Shown here: positions 21,501-31,534 of the stretch, one piece after another
Layout: every line of letters begins with the position of its first letter
Position numbering within the stretch: the first letter of the stretch is position 1
NCBI GenBank assembly: GCA_029449245.1
Contig: JANATF010000002.1
Location: 186,001 to 250,000 of the forward strand
Direction of reading: 5' to 3'
Origin: Mortierella alpina
Taxonomy: Eukaryota > Mortierellomycota > Mortierellomycetes > Mortierellales > Mortierellaceae
DNA: 64,000 bases
Translations under genes and position numbers: made by a program
Notes under the pieces: model-generated
The model's input: only the letters and a program-made list of their open reading frames with translations
Told to the model about the DNA's origin: nothing
Database searches by the model: none

Positions 21501-21797
21501 TTGAAGGTCAGTGACCAGTTGACAGCTTTTGAGGGGAAGCCACATCTTTTCTGGAGGATATACAAGAGTCGTCACTCGATGATAGCCAACGTAGCACGAC
21601 GCTTTTTGTGCATTCAAGCGACGTTGTGCGAGGCGGAGCGTGTCTTCAGCAAAGCTGGATATCTCACTTCGAAACGCAGGGCCGATCTCAGTACATCCAA
21701 TCTTTACAACGTCCTGTCCTCCAACAGTATGACCAAGGCCTTGGAAGCATTGAACCAGGAGAGAACGCAGGTCACAAACCCAGCGAGGGCAGCATAG
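18535..21797 (+). pseudogene. hAT-family transposase gene, broken
   Basis: The order is: a Gln/His/Pro-rich region (18535-19020); a BED-type zinc finger (19043-19891), with SEVWHFFKQ, then a Cys pair and HMDKHH, split by a long Asp/Asn/Gly-rich insert; the hAT catalytic region (19925-21080), with SSLTADSWTS and TTTDQGSNV; and the C-terminal dimerisation domain (21550-21750), with ARRFLCIQATLCEAERVFSK and AGYLTSKRRADLS. Breaks seen: a frame change within the CAG-rich tract near 18720, another near 19000, an in-frame TAG at 19889-19891 (the frame is open again after it), and a one-base loss near 21080, where TDIG is followed by DVFNSLEKG only in the next frame. A gap near 20390-20470 may be an intron. 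No terminal inverted repeats or 8-bp duplication were found. It occupies the loop of the palindrome. Confidence 0.82.
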
Positions 21798-22677
21798 TTT
21801 TAGTAGAAATATACGAAAATACTTCTTTTCAGTTACTGATTTGTAAATGCATTGCGCGTGTAGATATACGAGCGTGGGAGAGCGAGTATAAGAACGAATG
21901 GATGGATGGAGAGGCAGAGAGGGCGACGAGAGAGATGATAGAGGAGTCGGGAAAAGAGTAAGAGGAAGAGGTACAGAGAAAGAGGACAGAGAAAGAACGA
22001 AAGAGGGAGCGATAAGGAGAGAGGCAGGAAAGAGACAGCGTTGTGCCCATGTATATACACAGACGAAGACGATAAGAGATAGAGTGGAACTTGTGCACCG
22101 TGTCTGAGAATCTCTTTATTTGCAAGGTACGTTGCTCTCCTCGAAGTCTCTATGTGCAAGAATCAATCTCAGCCTGTCGTTTGGTCTAGCTGTAAAAGTG
22201 GTCATTTTTTCGACGCTTCCTGGCCAATCATTTGGTCTAGTTTGCAAAGTGGTTATTTTTTTTGAGCCTGTTTGCAGAGAGATTTGGGTAGGTTCGCGGA
22301 ACCCTGCTTCTCTCCTCCCAGTGTTACACGGAGTGCACCACTTTAGACCCAACATTCAATTGATCTAGCCACTTCTTTAAACAGTCCAGGACTCTGCAAT
22401 AAACCATAACGAGAATGTCTTGAGCAGAGGGGTCTGTGTAGGAACGGAGTGTGTGACTGGAAGGGGTTTGTTTTGAATGGTGTTTTCCTTTGCACGGTCA
22501 TGGTCATGGTCATTCATTCTGCTACTAGCGTTGATTCAAGCGCGACATGTCGAAATATAGCGATTAGGAATACAAATGCGCTCAAAGTTGACTACTTCAG
22601 GAATTGGACCTCGATTTCCAGAATTTTGTATCAGCGTAGCCGAATAATATGAAGGCTTAAGCATATTATCCGACTAC

Positions 22678-22802
22678 GGCGAGGACTCCATATGTGTAAT
22701 CTTCTTTTAATGATGATTGCTCGAAACCTCCAGAAATGAAATAAAGTGAAGCTAGACTGAACTATTTGTACTCGGTGGGAGCCCTACTGGAACTGCATCT
22801 TC
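22678..22802. repeat. DIRS inverted terminal repeat, left
   Basis: This 125-bp block starting GGCGAGGACTCC is the reverse complement of 26785-26909. Outside it lies a 50-base left extension (22628-22677, starting GTATCAGCG) that is not in the right terminus but is complemented in the internal complementary region. Confidence 0.92.
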
Positions 22803-22850
22803 GACTCGTGAGCGACAACGAGGAAGGACTTGGGCGGGAAAAAGGGCGGG

Positions 22851-22951
22851 ACATATGGAGTCCTCGCCGTAGTCGGATAATATGCTTAAGCCTTCATATT
22901 ATTCGGCTACGCTGATACATTATCCAGCCTTTGGCGAGGACTCCATATGTG
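22851..22951. repeat. DIRS internal complementary region (ICR)
   Basis: Bases 22851-22918 complement the left end (22628-22695). Bases 22919-22951 complement the right end (26891-26923). The junction between the two halves is therefore a template for joining the element ends into a circle, as proposed for DIRS1 replication. It starts just after the recombinase stop codon. Confidence 0.93.
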
Positions 22952-22966
22952 GCTCCAGAGAACAAA

Positions 22967-23959
22967 TCAGGGCAGGACAGCGGTCGAAAAATTGGTGGCA
23001 GTGGTTCCACTCAATCTGTAGAAGCTGTCGAACATCACAGACGACGACCAATTGGCTTGCACCACAATGTCGTCCTTGGGGGCACCGTTCTTGTACGCGG
23101 CTGAGGCACCGATGGCTCGCGCACGAGGACGGGTGGAGGAGGCAGGTCGCTCGAGGATATCAGTGATCGAGCCGATGTGCCTATTGATGGTGTCAGGACC
23201 GACTGCATTGAGAAGGTTGCGTCGGTCGCGCACCAACGGGCGGATGAGCACGTCCGGGTCCTTGCGGTGGGGCACAAGGTCATCTTCGGGTGGCAGGCGT
23301 GAGATGTATTCTCGTAGTGTTGCCACCGGGCATAAAGCGGCGTTCGGATGCGCTTGAATGGTAGTGAACTTGCGGATCCGTCCATGGCGGCGCTTCTCTT
23401 TTGGCAGGACCACTGGCAAAATCGCCACTTGCTGGGTCACACGAAAGTGCTCGTTTGCAATGTCAATGCAGGCAATGTCGTCACCACGAAACATTCCCAC
23501 TACGGCCAAGAGCCAGCAAAGCTTGGTCGTGATCTGCTCTAAGGATAGCAGAGCGTTTTCTGGCAAGGCCTCCAAGTAACGAATCGCTGGGGAAAGGTCG
23601 AGGTCCAGTGCCTTAAAGTCGGTAATGGTGCGGGTCTGAAGCATCCGCATCGAGCTCTTGAACAGCTCTGTCTGAAATACCGACTGATCATCATAGAGTT
23701 GAATGATCTGCGATTTGTAGGTGGCCGTTGTCGACTCTGACCACTTGCCCAATGCCACTCCCGAAACCAAGAAGTTGAGAAGATTGGCGGCGCTTGGGGT
23801 GAGAGGATCGATATCTCGCGCCAGTGCCCACCGGATGTACTGAAGCTGAGATCCTGCGCGTTGATTCAAGGTGCGTTTGTGAGCCTTGTTGTTGTCCCAC
23901 ATGGCGATGACTGAGTTATCAGCGCCCATTGCCATCAACGCCTGCCGCTTACGCTCCAT
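22967..23959 (-). CDS. DIRS tyrosine recombinase
   Basis: A 330-residue ORF from an ATG at 23959, overlapping the end of the RT ORF by 25 nt in another frame. It has a core-binding-like N-terminal half (LNQRAGSQLQYIRWALARD, YKSQIIQLYDD), then TTKLCWLLAVVGMFRGDDI with a likely first catalytic Arg, and a C-terminal RARAIGASAAYKNGAPKDDI followed by WSSSVMFDSFYR with the likely nucleophilic Tyr. This replaces the integrase of LTR elements and inserts the circular DNA copy. The same frame stays open far upstream to 26821, but that part lies antiframe to RT and gag and is not protein-like. Confidence 0.85.
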   Translation of the reverse strand: MERKRQALMAMGADNSVIAMWDNNKAHKRTLNQRAGSQLQYIRWALARDIDPLTPSAANLLNFLVSGVALGKWSESTTATYKSQIIQLYDDQSVFQTELFKSSMRMLQTRTITDFKALDLDLSPAIRYLEALPENALLSLEQITTKLCWLLAVVGMFRGDDIACIDIANEHFRVTQQVAILPVVLPKEKRRHGRIRKFTTIQAHPNAALCPVATLREYISRLPPEDDLVPHRKDPDVLIRPLVRDRRNLLNAVGPDTINRHIGSITDILERPASSTRPRARAIGASAAYKNGAPKDDIVVQANWSSSVMFDSFYRLSGTTATNFSTAVLP

Positions 23960-25797
23960 GCAGTGAGCGACCACATCGGATTTTTCTGCAAAATGTCCGG
24001 TGCGTTTCCCGGTGCTGGAAGCACTGCCTCCCTCGGAATCGGTATTGGGGCTTTGGTTGACATGTCCTGAATCGTCGGGAACCAAAGTGCTGATCGCCAG
24101 AACGGAGTGATGATGGTCGCTTCCACCTTCTCCTGCCGGATCTTCTGGAGCACTGTCGGGATCAGGTTCCATGGAGGGCAGCAGTAGACTCGCCCTAGAC
24201 CCTTCCAAGGTTGTTGTAGGGCGTCCCAGGCCATTGCTCTCTTGCAAGGCTTCCATGACATGAAGCGTGGAAGGCGGTGGTTCGTCTCCGACGCAAACAG
24301 ATCCACCTTGTGTGGTCCCAACTTCCGATCCATCCGTGAGAAGAAGTCTTGGCTGATTGACCATTCCAACTGAGCTGTGAGTTGACGTGAAGGCGCGTCT
24401 GCTGGATTGAAGGACGAGGGGATGTACGTCGTCTTGAGGCGTGTGCCCGTCCTGAGGCACCTGTCCCAAAGCTTCGTTGCCCAATGTAGCAACTCGGGTG
24501 ATCGAGTGCCGCCGAAGCGATTGATGTATGCGATGGTTGACGTGTTGTCGCATATGATGTTCAGGGTCTTGCCCTTGCACTCTGGGAGGTCCGTTGCCAT
24601 GAGGACCGTAAGCAATTCCTTGACATTGATGTGTTGACGATGCTGATGCTTCGACCATAATCCTGACCACCACTGGTTCCCGATCACGATGCCCCATCCC
24701 GAGTCCGATGCGTCCGTGTAGACGTCCATCGCTGTCTGAGGCGGGATCCAGCACTGTCCATTCCATGTCTGAAGCCCCGTCTTCCACCAGAGAAGGTCTT
24801 CCTTCGCCTTCGCTGTGAGATCCACCATGTCGGTCCACTGCTTTCCCGTTGCCAGAGAGGCGTTCTTCAACTGGAGCAGATGCTGTGATCGCAGGCGCGC
24901 TGGAAAGATCGCTGCGGTCATCGCATTCGTCTTGCCGATGAAGGATGAGAGCTGTCTCACCGTCGCTGCTCCCTTGTTGACCATCTTGGATGCCTCCCTG
25001 CGCACGTCCCTGATCTTGTCGCCAGGCACTGACAAGGTCATGTTGGTCGAGTCGATGATGAATCCAAGGTGCTGAATCTTCTGAGTCGGTACGAGCTGCG
25101 ACTTCGAGAGCTTGACCAGAAAGCCCAGCTCCTTCAGTTTGTCCTGAACCAGAGCAGTGTCCTTGAGTGCCTGCTCCTTCGATGACGCGGCAATCAGGAG
25201 ATCGTCGAGGTATGCGAATATCCTGATCCCTCTGGCCCGTGCCCACTTCAACACAGGGCGCAGAACTTTCGTGAACACAAGTGGCGCCAGCGACAGGCCA
25301 AATGGTAACACCTTGAACTGGTAGTTCTTGCCTCTCCATCGAAACTGAAGGTATTTCCTGAAGTTCTTGTTGATCGAGACGTGGTGAAACGCGTCCTGCA
25401 GGTCGAGCGAAGTCATGTAGTCGTTCCTGCGGATCGCCGTCGTGATCGCCCCTAACGTCTCCATCTTGAAGTGTCGTTGGGCGATATACGCGTTCAGTGG
25501 TCGAAGGTTGAGTACTGGACGCAGGTCGCCAGTCTTCTTTGGGATACAGAAGAGACGGCTTGAAAAACCTGGCGATGTCGCTAACTCGATAGATCCCTTG
25601 GTTAGCAAAGCGGACACCTCCTTGTCCAGCGCATCCATGTCGTCCTTCGCCAGCACTGGGTCGTGTTTGGGGAAGGGTGCTGTCGGGGGGTCCTTGATGA
25701 AGGGTATCCTGTATCCATCTTTGATGATATCCCTGATCTCCGGATCTAGCGAAAGCCCTTGCCAGGCGGACGCATGTCGATGGATGCGTCCTCCTAC
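23935..25797 (-). CDS. DIRS reverse transcriptase - RNase H polyprotein
   Basis: RT motifs in order: FCIPKKTGDLRPVLNLRPLN, MTSLDLQDAFHHVSI, FKVLPFGLSLAPLVFTK, and the catalytic FAYLDDLLIA. RNase H follows with MDVYTDASDSGWG. The C-terminal region has YCCPPWNLIPTVLQKI and PFWRSALWFPTI, seen in DIRS proteins after RNase H. No good ATG is evident at the start; the frame is open into the end of gag (GRIHRHASAWQGLSLDPEIR from about 25785), which suggests expression by frameshift or readthrough from gag. An internal start near 25656 would lose the first conserved residues. Confidence 0.9.
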   Translation of the reverse strand, partial: VGGRIHRHASAWQGLSLDPEIRDIIKDGYRIPFIKDPPTAPFPKHDPVLAKDDMDALDKEVSALLTKGSIELATSPGFSSRLFCIPKKTGDLRPVLNLRPLNAYIAQRHFKMETLGAITTAIRRNDYMTSLDLQDAFHHVSINKNFRKYLQFRWRGKNYQFKVLPFGLSLAPLVFTKVLRPVLKWARARGIRIFAYLDDLLIAASSKEQALKDTALVQDKLKELGFLVKLSKSQLVPTQKIQHLGFIIDSTNMTLSVPGDKIRDVRREASKMVNKGAATVRQLSSFIGKTNAMTAAIFPARLRSQHLLQLKNASLATGKQWTDMVDLTAKAKEDLLWWKTGLQTWNGQCWIPPQTAMDVYTDASDSGWGIVIGNQWWSGLWSKHQHRQHINVKELLTVLMATDLPECKGKTLNIICDNTSTIAYINRFGGTRSPELLHWATKLWDRCLRTGTRLKTTYIPSSFNPADAPSRQLTAQLEWSISQDFFSRMDRKLGPHKVDLFASETNHRLPRFMSWKPCKRAMAWDALQQPWKGLGRVYCCPPWNLIPTVLQKIRQEKVEATIITPFWRSALWFPTIQDMSTKAPIPIPREAVLPAPGNAPDILQKNPMWSLTAWSVSGRR

Positions 25798-26735
25798 TGT
25801 CGGTCCGAGGACCTGCGGGTGTTGCTGCGTCCTCGGTGGCGACTGTCCCTCCTGGTGTCTTTTCCTTTTTCCCTGTAAAAAGAAGACCTGTGACGGCCGC
25901 GGTCGCTGTCGTCATCGCTCTGGTCGCCTGAGTTCTTTCGGCGACTGTAACCGTGCTTGTCGGAGTTACTTTTCTTGTCGGAGTATTTGTGGGACCGTTG
26001 TTGTTGGTCCTGCTTGCCCGACTTGCCCCGACGGTTGAAGTTGCTGCTGCTGGTCGACTTCGGGGGTGCGAAAGCTGCTGAGAGAGCTTTGGCGGTCTTG
26101 AGCTGCTCGTTGAAAGACTGAGGGTCGATGAGCAAATGAGGCGAGTCTGATACTGGAAGTCCTTTTTCCTTGCGCAGGTTGTCCATGCGGATCGAAGTAA
26201 CCTTGCTCGCCAGAAGCTCCAGCTGCTCGCGCATATGGTTGGCAAAGTTGATAAAAAGTTCCTCACTCTCTTCTGGTACATCGTTAGCAGAGAGGACTTG
26301 GTGAATAAGTTGGTCGATGGGGCGAGTGAGATGTGCAATGTCGCCCTGAAGCTTCGCCAGCTGTCCGTCATGGGCCTTGAACGTGGAAGAACACTGCACG
26401 ACTGCTGGGAGGACAGGAGGGTCGTACAAAACGCGCGTGTTTTTGGGGCAGCGGCGAAGTTGGTTGTTCCAGTCCTCAGCAGAGACTGGCCTGCGAAAGA
26501 AGGTGCGTGGATCATCTGGCCAGATCCCAGGACAATGTTCACGTTCCTTGGCAGAAGGTGTGTACAGTTCGGTGACAGCTGGGGGAGCGACTTGCTCATC
26601 CCGCTGAGGAGGGTCCTGGTCAAGGGGCGTTGAAGCCAGGGCCTCGCGAAGCATGGATCGCATAGCAGACTTAAAGTCGTCGCTTTGAAGAAGGGAAGCG
26701 ATGGGATCATGAGGGGAGGAAGAGGAAGAGGACAT
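25794..26735 (-). CDS. DIRS gag-like protein
   Basis: A 313-residue ORF starting MSSSSSSPHDPIASLLQSDD. The middle holds the family motif CPKNTRVLYDPPVLPAVVQC and AHLTRPIDQLIHQ, also present in the relic at 4115-4703. The C-terminus is very Arg/Ser/Lys/Asp-rich (SRHRGRSNTRRSSDRQ), fit for RNA binding; no CCHC knuckle is present. It is the first ORF after the right terminal repeat, where transcription should start. Confidence 0.8.
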   Translation of the reverse strand: MSSSSSSPHDPIASLLQSDDFKSAMRSMLREALASTPLDQDPPQRDEQVAPPAVTELYTPSAKEREHCPGIWPDDPRTFFRRPVSAEDWNNQLRRCPKNTRVLYDPPVLPAVVQCSSTFKAHDGQLAKLQGDIAHLTRPIDQLIHQVLSANDVPEESEELFINFANHMREQLELLASKVTSIRMDNLRKEKGLPVSDSPHLLIDPQSFNEQLKTAKALSAAFAPPKSTSSSNFNRRGKSGKQDQQQRSHKYSDKKSNSDKHGYSRRKNSGDQSDDDSDRGRHRSSFYREKGKDTRRDSRHRGRSNTRRSSDRQ

Positions 26736-26784
26736 AGGTGTGATACTACTCTAGGTGCGGATGAGTGTTCCGAGCGAACGAAAA

Positions 26785-26909
26785 GAAGATGCAGTTCCAG
26801 TAGGGCTCCCACCGAGTACAAATAGTTCAGTCTAGCTTCACTTTATTTCATTTCTGGAGGTTTCGAGCAATCATCATTAAAAGAAGATTACACATATGGA
26901 GTCCTCGCC
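26785..26909. repeat. DIRS inverted terminal repeat, right
   Basis: Reverse complement of 22678-22802. The element ends 14 bases beyond it at GGCTGGATAAT (26923), after which the arm resumes with AAGTACC. Confidence 0.92.
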
Positions 26910-26923
26910 AAAGGCTGGATAAT

Positions 26924-28939
26924 AAGTACCTAGGCAGGATTGAGCGCGTTTTCTGTGCGCATTTGTAAGAATGCGCTCAGAGTTGTCTTTTCTCCACAAT
27001 CTGGCCCGCCCCGCCGACTATGGACTAGTCAACTAGGCAGGATTGAGCGCAGTTTGTCGCCATTTTTGCACAACTGCGCTCAGAGTTGGCCTCTCTCTGG
27101 AATGGATCTCATCTCGGCCTCCGCTTCAGTGCCATTAGAAAACAAACCAGGCGCATCCTCCCGCACCATGGGCTGCACCATGGTCGACCATGCCTTTGGC
27201 AAACGTCACGCTTGCCCCTGATCCATTTGTGACGTTGTTGTATCACGTCTCAGGAGTCCATGGGATGGGAACAGGACAACAACGCTCGCTGTCTCTGGGT
27301 CTCGATCCTGTCCGCTTCATGCTGCCCACGCTTCACAACAGCCTCCTCACCAGCATCGCTTTTCGTAAGCCTGTCGCTGCAGCGCGCATCCTGTAGGTCC
27401 TGTATGTCTGTCCATCTGTCTGTCTATTTTGCCTTGCTAATCACATGTGCACCATGTCAATTAGCCTTGTTGTGAGCAGAGCCGACTCCTTCGGATCTTT
27501 GGAAACGCAGCCCCAGCTCAGCAGAGCCAGGCCTCGTGCCATAACAGCAGTAGATTATTGGGAAAGGAGAAGGCGCAGGCCATCCATCAGGACACAGGAA
27601 CCATAACCATGCATCACCATGCATCTGCAGCAGAACCATCGCCTCATCACCAGTCGGTCCGATGACTAACTACCTCACTCACGCTCCTCACAGCCACGCG
27701 ATTGTGTCACTGGCATTACCTGCCTGAACTGGAAGCACCAACGCGTGCTTAGCCCAACGTCATAGCAAGAGCAGAACGCTCGAGTGGGACTGCGGGAGTT
27801 TTTGGCTAGCAGGGTAGTCGCCATGGACTAGAGGAGCGGAGAGTCAACGCCGTCATCGCATTGAAAATAGAGTGGACGTCATGGATGCTTCAGTGGAACT
27901 AGCGACAGCGAGGTACTCCCATCGTCCTCGGGCCACTCTTTGTCTCGGGATGTAATACACAGAATGGCAGCGGGCATTTTGGCTTGGGATTCGAATCTGT
28001 GAAAACAAACTAGCCAAGTAAGAGCACCTTCCTCAACAGCACCACAAACTATCAGAGACATCCAGTGCTGGTCAAGAGTGCTTTCTGAGCTTCGGGGTAT
28101 CCTCGACCGGTAAGGAAGGCTATACGGATAAGCGCACTCGAAGTTGAAGAGTATGGTACAGAGACAGTTGACCGCTGTTTTCTCCACTTCTTGCCTGCGA
28201 CAGCCCGCTTTAGACCAGCAGGAAAAGCACGCAACGCGAGTTCAGCCCCCGCGGTCCCAAAACTCGTCCAAACAATGCGCAGTATGTGCTATGCACCTGT
28301 GTTGGTTGAGCCCAGAGATGGACCGAAGGCAAACCTCCGTGTGGCAAAAATAGCAGGCATCCATCGTTGCAGTGTGTCTGGACCGATTACTAGCAACCTT
28401 AGTGCGTCGTCCCAACTCGACCTCTACCCATGCCCACATCAGCAGTTTCGACTCGCAGCCCTTACAGACCAGCGCACCCACCACCTCGTCAGTTCCGGCA
28501 GGATCCTCGAACCCAAATATCCGAGTGGATCGTGCCAATGCACAAAGGAGGATCAGGAATCCCATAGCTCGGCAGCCTTGGCAGCTCTCTCACTCTGAGA
28601 GATCTCTGATGGACAAAGCTTACATGTCATGCTGTCACGCTGCAACAACGAGGCACTTCCTGCATGGAGGAGGTAATAAGATGGTGCAAGTCGTGGTCAC
28701 ATAATTGTAAGGCGGGTTATAGCTTTTCTTTCAAAACCTTTACAGAGTGGAAAATGCGAAGGCGTGAGGCTGGGTAGGTCGACAATGACCGCTGACTATC
28801 ACACGCCGAAAGCGCCCGGGCAACATGCAGCAAACATCAAGTCGCCGTAAGGTATAGGAGAGCGCATCTGTATATTAAAGATCGTTTATTAATACTTATG
28901 GGTCAATTTCGAGATAAACAAGCCCGAAGAACGTTCGAC
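26924..28939. other. Right-arm copy of the 2-kb region without recognised genes
   Basis: Mirror of 14876-16895, including the foldback GAGCGC repeats (about 26929-27088), the shorter GA repeat (two dinucleotides fewer) near 28585, and the substitution opposite 15797. I see no gene in it. Confidence 0.5.
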
Positions 28940-30620
28940 TTATGGGTTTAATTTCGAGATAAATAAGCCCAAGAGCATTCGACTTTGGACTTTGAGCAGT
29001 AAAGTGAGGAGTGCTGCTGCAAGGACGGCATAGCCAATGACGCGGAAGGCATCGACATAATTGGTGCCGTATACACTGAAGGTGTAGTTGAATAGAATGG
29101 AGCCAATGCTTCCGCCGGCACCAATGAGGCCGTATACGGCACCCATGCTCTTTGGGTTGGCAAAGGGGACGATGGCTATGAAAATATACATAGGTGCAAG
29201 TCGTTTAGACCAGGTTAGTGACTGAGCGGCACGGTGTAGACCGGGAGAGCGGGGGGACAGAGATCAAGCACGAACGTACAGAATGTGCTACCGCATCCAG
29301 CTTGGACAAAGTAGCTGAAGAGAACCAGTACGACGAGTGAAGATCTCAAGGCGCCCATTGCAAATGAGAAACCGATGAGAAAGGCTCCCTCGAGCACAAG
29401 GATGCAAAAGTGGACAAGCATGCGACCTTGGACACCTTCGCCAATCAACGTGTTGACATAGTCGGCCAGCATGCCTCCACTTGCACGAGAAAAGAGATTC
29501 ATCAGTCCAAAGATCGAGCCCAGCATGCCGGATGTAGTTTGAGAAAGTCCGAAATGCGAATGGAAGAACTCTCCGATGATGTTGTCGACTGCCAACTCCA
29601 GTCCAAAGGAACATCCGTACTGAACCATGAGAATCAGCACAGCTGGGTTCTTGAGCTGAACCAGCAAGTCCATGAGTATTGAAGGTTGCTGAGCAGGACT
29701 GGAACCAGACACAATGATACCCTTGCTTGATTTCTCTTTAAGGTTGGCTGACTTTTCCTCGCCTGACTTGTCAGTCTGGATAGAATCACAGTCGGAACTT
29801 GGCTGTGGCATTCCCTGCTGCTCCACATCATAACCAGCGGGCTTTGAACCACGGCTCTTCCAGTCACCGTTTGGACAGTCGTCACCCAAGAAGTAGTCCA
29901 CCGTGGCCATGAGAATACAGAGACAGGCGGGTATGACTAACGTGATACGCCATGCCTGGTGAGGAGGCAGACTGGTGGAGACAGCGTTATAGAGTAGTGG
30001 GATCAAAAAGTAAGAAACTCCAGCTCCCATGTTGCCAAAGCCGCCGCAGATAGCATTGGCAGTTCCAACAATTTCTGACGAAAACATCTGCGAGGCCCAG
30101 TATTGGCATGGCACAAACGAAGCACCAATGATACCAATAAAGAACCTTACGATGATCAACCCGTCGGCGTCTGATACGAGTCCGGATAGTCCGATGGGGA
30201 TGGATCCAAGAAGAAGCAGTCCAGCCATGGCTTTCCTAGGCCCGTAGCGATCACATAAGGGTCCCTGTAGGCAGTAAGCGAAGGAATGGCAATTAATACC
30301 ATGCGGAAGATCGACACTCGTTGTGTCCTTGATACAGTAAATCGTTGCCTTACAATCATCAATCGAGCCAGGATAGTAGCGCTGACACTGGTGAGATTAG
30401 CTTTTGAGATTTCACTGGGGGCGAGTTGGAGATCGGCTTTGATGGTGGGCATGAGAGGAGGGATGGCGAACCATCCGATGAAGGCGATGAAGAAGGATAG
30501 CCATGAGAGATGCATAGATCGCATGTGCGGCCGACCAAAGGAGAACAGTTTGATGTTGGTTGCCTTTCCCTCCTCATCAATCACGATCCGTTGTGGAAAA
30601 AGTGTGGCTACTAGCGTCAT
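28940..30620 (-). CDS. High-affinity nitrate transporter (NNP/NRT2), copy 2
   Basis: The exons are 30620-30354, 30264-29280 and 29175-28940, 496 codons, with splice sites the same as copy 1. I saw no difference from copy 1 in this gene: the translations over both long exons are identical and the coordinate sums are constant, so there is no indel. It is therefore predicted to be functional and gives the cell a second dose of nitrate uptake. It is divergent from nitrate reductase copy 2. Confidence 0.93.
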
Positions 30621-31534
30621 GTTGCTTGCGTGTTGAATGTGTGAGAGAAAAGAACACTGGGTGGGTTTGTCGATTTCGTAACGTATCAAGATTGCTGGTG
30701 AACGTCTCGAAGGTGGGGAGACCTTTTATAGCCCGTGAGCCAGTAGGAATCGTAGAGTGACGAATGACTGATCTGTGACAAAAAAAAACTATCGAGACCA
30801 AGCTTTGTGCCTATGTAACGTTCCAATGATCCGTGAAACACATGTAAAGTACAAGCGAGCCTAGTCAAGATAGACGCATTGAACACTATTTCAATGCTCG
30901 TGGGGGGTCGCCGTGGTACCAAGAATACGAGGTTAACTTTGACGAGGAAATGGCTTGTGCCACAGTGCGGACTGGCCCACTGTACGGCACTTCCCCCCGG
31001 TTTAATTAGAAGACTACGCGTGCACCCTTCCGTTAAGAGGACAAATACAGACTAAAGATCTCTGTGTTGCACGCAAACAAGGCATCCACGTTATTCGCAT
31101 CAGAGACCTACGCCCGGATCACAACCCTGGACCGATATGGAATCACGTTTTCGCCGAAAAAATTCGAGTGACGGTGTAGGAGAGCTCACGACAATCATAT
31201 GCTCAATCGTTCCACCTTCAGATGGCCACGGTAAAAGCGACAGACAGTACCTCGTTGTATGCCGTATGAAAGCCATTCACGTTATTCGCATCAAAGACAT
31301 AGTCCGAATCACAAGCCCCTATCAGATATGGACTCGCGTTGATAAAGAATAACGTGTAAGCTGCCCTTCGAGTGCTCTTACATAAATCACGTATCCATGT
31401 GTTTACAGTGGAGGGCAAGTGGAGGGCAAAGGATCCTGATCCAAGTGAACTTTGCTTGAAGGTGCCCTTTATAAAGAGCCAAGTGTGCAAAATCATCAGG
31501 AAACCACATACTTTTCACTCCTCTGCTGCCTACA
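30621..31534. promoter_or_regulatory. Divergent nitrate reductase / transporter promoter (right arm)
   Basis: Mirror of 12281-13194, with the same TATA-like boxes (about 31470-31475 and 30724-30730) and the same pair of 66-bp repeats. Both promoter copies look unchanged, so both gene pairs should respond alike. Confidence 0.6.

Larger units (their letters stand above)
22628..26923 (-). mobile_element. Complete DIRS-like tyrosine-recombinase retrotransposon
   Basis: The element is 4296 bp. Its ends are set in two independent ways. The left arm keeps the empty site (GGTACTT|AAAATTCTGG at 16895/16896), and the internal complementary region at 22851-22951 contains the complements of both ends joined (GCTGATAC next to ATTATCCAGCC). 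There is no target-site duplication, as expected for recombinase-mediated insertion. It has 125-bp inverted terminal repeats and three ORFs on the minus strand: gag, RT-RNase H, and tyrosine recombinase. All three are open over their domains, so the copy looks recent. The order ITR-gag-RT/RH-YR-ICR-ITR is that of DIRS1-type elements. Confidence 0.95.

Noticed and set aside
16896-22627. Long terminal inverted repeats of the hAT transposon (about 730 bp each)
   Set aside because: The repeats are continuous with the 12.9-kb arms once the DIRS insertion is removed, so they belong to the large palindrome. No 8-bp duplication or short hAT ends were found.
22967-26821. A single 1284-codon open frame on the minus strand
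   Set aside because: Only its last 330 codons (tyrosine recombinase) are protein-like. The rest overlaps gag and reverse transcriptase in another frame and is a compositional shadow.
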